DNA from: an uncultured bacterium
GTDB taxonomy: Bacteria > Bacteroidota > Bacteroidia > Bacteroidales > Marinifilaceae
Direction of reading: 5' to 3'
Assembly: GCA_905216195.1 (NCBI GenBank)
Contig: CAJMSX010000004.1
Span: 1-64,000 of the forward strand
DNA: 64,000 nt
Translations under genes and position numbers: made by a program
Notes under the pieces: generated by a model
The model's database searches: none
Seen by the model: the letters and a program-made list of their open reading frames with translations, nothing else
Told to the model about the DNA's origin: nothing
In this document: one piece after another, positions 61,484 through 64,000 of the stretch
How positions within the stretch are numbered: position 1 is the first letter of the stretch
Layout of the letters: every line of letters starts with the position of its first letter

Positions 61484-62503
61484 TTATTCTACGACGGTAA
61501 TCCAGCCGAATTTATCCGGCTCGTCCCCATATTGGATAGACCGGAGCCGATTGTACAATTTTGTACACCATTCGCCGGGTTCTCCGGGACGACCGAATTG
61601 TATGCTCTTGTTATTTTCCAGATCGTCGATCTGTCCGATAGGACTGATCACGGCAGCCGTGCCGCAAGCTCCGGCTTCTTCGAAAGTTTCCAATTCCTCT
61701 ACCGGAATATGGCGGCGTTCCACCTTCAAACCCATATCTTCCGCCAATACCATGAGGCTGGCATTGGTAATGGAAGGCAAAATCGTATGGGAGTAAGGGG
61801 TAACATACGTATTATTTTTTATGCCGAAGAAATTTGCCGGGCCGCATTCGTCTATGTATTTTTTTTCTTTGGAGTCCAGGAAAATAGCTGTGGAATAGCC
61901 CTTTTGGTGAGCTACTTCTCCGGAGCGCATACCGGCAGCATAGTTACCTCCCACCTTGATATGTCCGGTTCCGTTGGGAGCAGCCCGGTCGTAGTGTTTT
62001 TCCAGCATCACTTTCGTCGGTTTGAATCCGGCTTTAAAATAAGGTCCTACCGGAGCGACAAACACTACGAACATATATTCTTTAGCGGGAGCGACTCCCA
62101 TCTGGGGCCCGACGCCGATCAACAACGGTCGTATGTACAAACTGGCTCCGGATTCGTAAGGGGGCACGAATTCTTCGTTCAGCTTCACCGCCTGAATGAC
62201 CGCTTCCCGGAACAATTCCACCGAAGGAGCCTGCATCATCACGTATTCGGCCGAACTCAACATGCGTTTGGCATTCTCTTCACAACGGAACAAACGAATC
62301 TTGCCATCCTTTCCCCGGAAAGCTTTCATGCCTTCAAAAGCTTCCTGTCCGTAATGCAAACAGGTAGAAGCCATATGGATACTCAACATTTCGGAATCGC
62401 TGACTTCCGGAGCGCTCCATTTGCCGTCCTTATAATAACAACGTACATTGTAATCCGTCTTCGTATAGCCGAAAGACAATTGACTCCAATCTAAATTTTT
62501 CAT
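61484..62503 (-). CDS. ilvE: Branched-chain amino acid aminotransferase
   Basis: IlvE interconverts valine, leucine and isoleucine with their 2-oxo acids using PLP. The 339-residue protein belongs to the longer class IV branch (eukaryote/Bacteroidetes type). The PLP-binding Lys183 lies in GHIKVGGNYAAG, and the segment ETFEEAGACGTAAVISPIG (about 270-288) holds the cofactor-phosphate and substrate loop. The length is normal. It is monocistronic with a strong terminator. In peptide-degrading relatives it also serves branched-chain fatty-acid formation; that role here is inference. Confidence 0.94.
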   Translation of the reverse strand: MKNLDWSQLSFGYTKTDYNVRCYYKDGKWSAPEVSDSEMLSIHMASTCLHYGQEAFEGMKAFRGKDGKIRLFRCEENAKRMLSSAEYVMMQAPSVELFREAVIQAVKLNEEFVPPYESGASLYIRPLLIGVGPQMGVAPAKEYMFVVFVAPVGPYFKAGFKPTKVMLEKHYDRAAPNGTGHIKVGGNYAAGMRSGEVAHQKGYSTAIFLDSKEKKYIDECGPANFFGIKNNTYVTPYSHTILPSITNASLMVLAEDMGLKVERRHIPVEELETFEEAGACGTAAVISPIGQIDDLENNKSIQFGRPGEPGEWCTKLYNRLRSIQYGDEPDKFGWITVVE

Positions 62504-62585
62504 AACCTATGATTTTTGTTTATTTTATATATCCTGCGTTATACCGGCAGGAAGCAGGAGCTTCTCAGCTCCTCTTCCGTCCTGT

Positions 62586-64000
62586 TTAGCGCACAATCGT
62601 CATTTCATCGATCAGGTTTTTAGCCCCGGCATATTTATCGATCACAAACAAAACATACCGCATATCCACACTGATACACCGCTGTAAATTTTCCTCAAAA
62701 TCGATATCCCCGGACATGGCCTCGGAATTACCGTCGAAAGCGGCTCCGATCAGTTCTCCGTTGGCGTTGATTACCGGAGAACCTGAGTTCCCGCCCGTAA
62801 TATCATTGTCAGTAATAAAGCAGGTGACAATATTCTGCTGTCCATACGGTCCGAAATCTTTCTTTTTGTAGAGTTCTTTCAAATGATCCGGAACTTCGAA
62901 CTCTCCTCCCTTCGGTCCTTCTTTTTCCATAACTCCCGTCAAGGTGGTGTAATAATCGTAAAATACGGCATCCCGGGGTTTATAGCTTTTCACTTTCCCG
63001 TAAGTCAATCGTAAGGTAGAATTGGCATTGGGAGAAACGACCTTACCGGGTTCCATTTCCATCAATCCTTTTACAAACAAACGGTTTCCTTTTTGCAGGC
63101 CTTCATATATTTCGTTCGTATAAGCCGATAATTTGATCCATAACTCATAAAAAGAATTACCTGCTATATAAGCCAAATCTTTTTTCAATTTTTTGCAATC
63201 GGGTTTCTGTAGGAAAGCATTCAAGGCCTCTTCGCTCATAAAGATGGATTTATGGCGCATTTCCGCTGCAAACTTCTCAAAGTCCCCTTTGTATTTCTTA
63301 TTGATCAGGGTAAATATTTCCGGCTGTAAATCGGTACCTACATTTTCAGCATACATTTTATAGAGAGCCGCAAATACACGGGTATCCAAGTCGGCATTGA
63401 AATCCTTATAAAAATTGGCGGCATTCTGCTTCAAGGCTTCCGTTATTTTTTCTTTCTGCTCCGGCTTCGTTTCCTTATCACACAATTTTTCTATCCCTCT
63501 TCCCATGCCGTAAGCGAATAAAGGAATTTCCGCTCCCGCCAGAGCTTCCGACAAATAATTCTGTGCTATTTCATAGGTCCGGATATCGGCATATCCTTTT
63601 TCCAAAGCAGGAAGGACGTCTCCGTATTTGGCTTTACGGTCCGGACTGGCATTTACCCAATCCGTAAACTGTTTTTCGATAGCCTGTTTGTTTCCTATCG
63701 TATTCAACTGCTTCAACGCCTTGTTTTGTTCGTAAGAATATTTCCAATAGTTAGCGATACTGGCATATTTAGAAGCATATTGAATACGGGTTTTCGGACT
63801 CTTATCCATTTCTTCCTTCATAATGTCCAATTTCACGGAACGTACCTTATAACGAATGTCGTTCGTTATGTCCATCGTATTCTGTACGCTGTAACTGGTA
63901 GCGAACCGGTCGGTAGAACCGGGAAAACCCATCACCATAGCAAAATCCCCGTCCTTAATTTCTTTGATAGAAACGGGCAAATAATGCTTCGGTTTCAAAG
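62586..64000 (-). CDS. S46 family dipeptidyl peptidase, DPP7-like, truncated by the window edge
   Basis: The reading frame is open to the right edge; about the first third of a normal 700-residue enzyme, with the catalytic His and Asp, lies outside. What remains has a helical insert domain and the C-terminal half of the chymotrypsin-like fold with the Ser motif GGNSGSP. Eighteen residues after this Ser the protein has Gly (AFDGN), the position that is Gly in DPP7 (hydrophobic P1) and Arg in DPP11 (acidic P1), so DPP7-type specificity is predicted. A TTG near 63998 is an internal Leu codon, not a start. S46 enzymes act in the periplasm to release dipeptides. Confidence 0.92.
   Translation of the reverse strand, partial: LKPKHYLPVSIKEIKDGDFAMVMGFPGSTDRFATSYSVQNTMDITNDIRYKVRSVKLDIMKEEMDKSPKTRIQYASKYASIANYWKYSYEQNKALKQLNTIGNKQAIEKQFTDWVNASPDRKAKYGDVLPALEKGYADIRTYEIAQNYLSEALAGAEIPLFAYGMGRGIEKLCDKETKPEQKEKITEALKQNAANFYKDFNADLDTRVFAALYKMYAENVGTDLQPEIFTLINKKYKGDFEKFAAEMRHKSIFMSEEALNAFLQKPDCKKLKKDLAYIAGNSFYELWIKLSAYTNEIYEGLQKGNRLFVKGLMEMEPGKVVSPNANSTLRLTYGKVKSYKPRDAVFYDYYTTLTGVMEKEGPKGGEFEVPDHLKELYKKKDFGPYGQQNIVTCFITDNDITGGNSGSPVINANGELIGAAFDGNSEAMSGDIDFEENLQRCISVDMRYVLFVIDKYAGAKNLIDEMTIVR

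Noticed and set aside
61532..62494. A 320-codon open frame on the plus strand
   Set aside because: It lies entirely antisense to ilvE, whose catalytic motifs are intact.
1..64000. CRISPR arrays, rRNA and tRNA genes
   Set aside because: Looked for spaced identical repeats and for tRNA T-arm patterns; none convincing, though a covariance-model search could not be run.

Overview
The window comes from a member of the Bacteroidota, most likely order Bacteroidales. The evidence is a recurring promoter -7 motif of the form TAnnTTTG upstream of many genes, two large outer-membrane beta-barrel proteins with carboxypeptidase-like N-terminal domains, a GH97 enzyme, an S46 dipeptidyl peptidase, DUF4925 and calycin-like lipoproteins, 6-bladed propeller lipoproteins and ECF sigma/anti-sigma/DUF4252 cassettes. 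Secreted peptidases are prominent (isoaspartyl peptidase, M3, DPP IV, S46), which suggests a proteolytic gut or oral type; an Odoribacteraceae/Porphyromonadaceae-like genome is plausible, but the sequence alone does not settle the family. No rRNA, tRNA, CRISPR array or complete insertion sequence was seen.

Layout. 0-8.5 kb: peptidases (asparaginase-like, M3, DPP IV), a TPR protein, DUF2721 and DUF2156 proteins and a small GNAT. 8.7-13.8 kb: an AT-rich orphan outer-membrane barrel gene, then a porin-pstS pair. 13.9-16.3 kb: folate genes, pabB-pabC divergent from pabA. 16.3-19.4 kb: an NfeD-like/flotillin pair and a nucleotidyltransferase-like protein. 19.4-23.7 kb: a SusB-type GH97 enzyme and a membrane-bound TPR/HTH regulator with the architecture of SusR, without susC/susD. 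24.1-29.4 kb: a split chromate-type transporter, a 54-residue acidic ORF, an AraC regulator, two secreted proteins and a cysteine-dioxygenase-like cupin. 29.4-39.1 kb: an MBL-fold hydrolase, a complete RND efflux operon (adaptor-pump-channel) and a divergent thioredoxin-like/propeller lipoprotein pair. 39.4-49.2 kb: an ABC-F ATPase and a second RND system whose channel gene is separated from its adaptor and pump genes by an opposed ECF-sigma operon. 49.4-55.2 kb: an AT-rich accessory island (small unknown proteins, a second barrel receptor, tandem CPBP-protease paralogues). 55.5-57.8 kb: a sigma/anti-sigma/DUF4252 operon. 57.9-61.1 kb: a BlaI-BlaR1 operon continuing into two lipoproteins. 61.5-64 kb: ilvE and a truncated S46 peptidase.

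The most unusual locus is 57.9-61.2 kb. The BlaR1-type sensor ends in a module resembling the plug motif of TonB-dependent receptors. The small lipoprotein downstream looks like a chimera of the 5' end of the following propeller gene and the 3' end of blaR1, lying between its two apparent parents, as expected at the junction of a tandem duplication. The DUF4252 protein on the other side of the terminator also carries a plug-like segment. The operon starts at a near-perfect Bacteroides-type promoter with a palindrome between its two elements, a natural site for BlaI.
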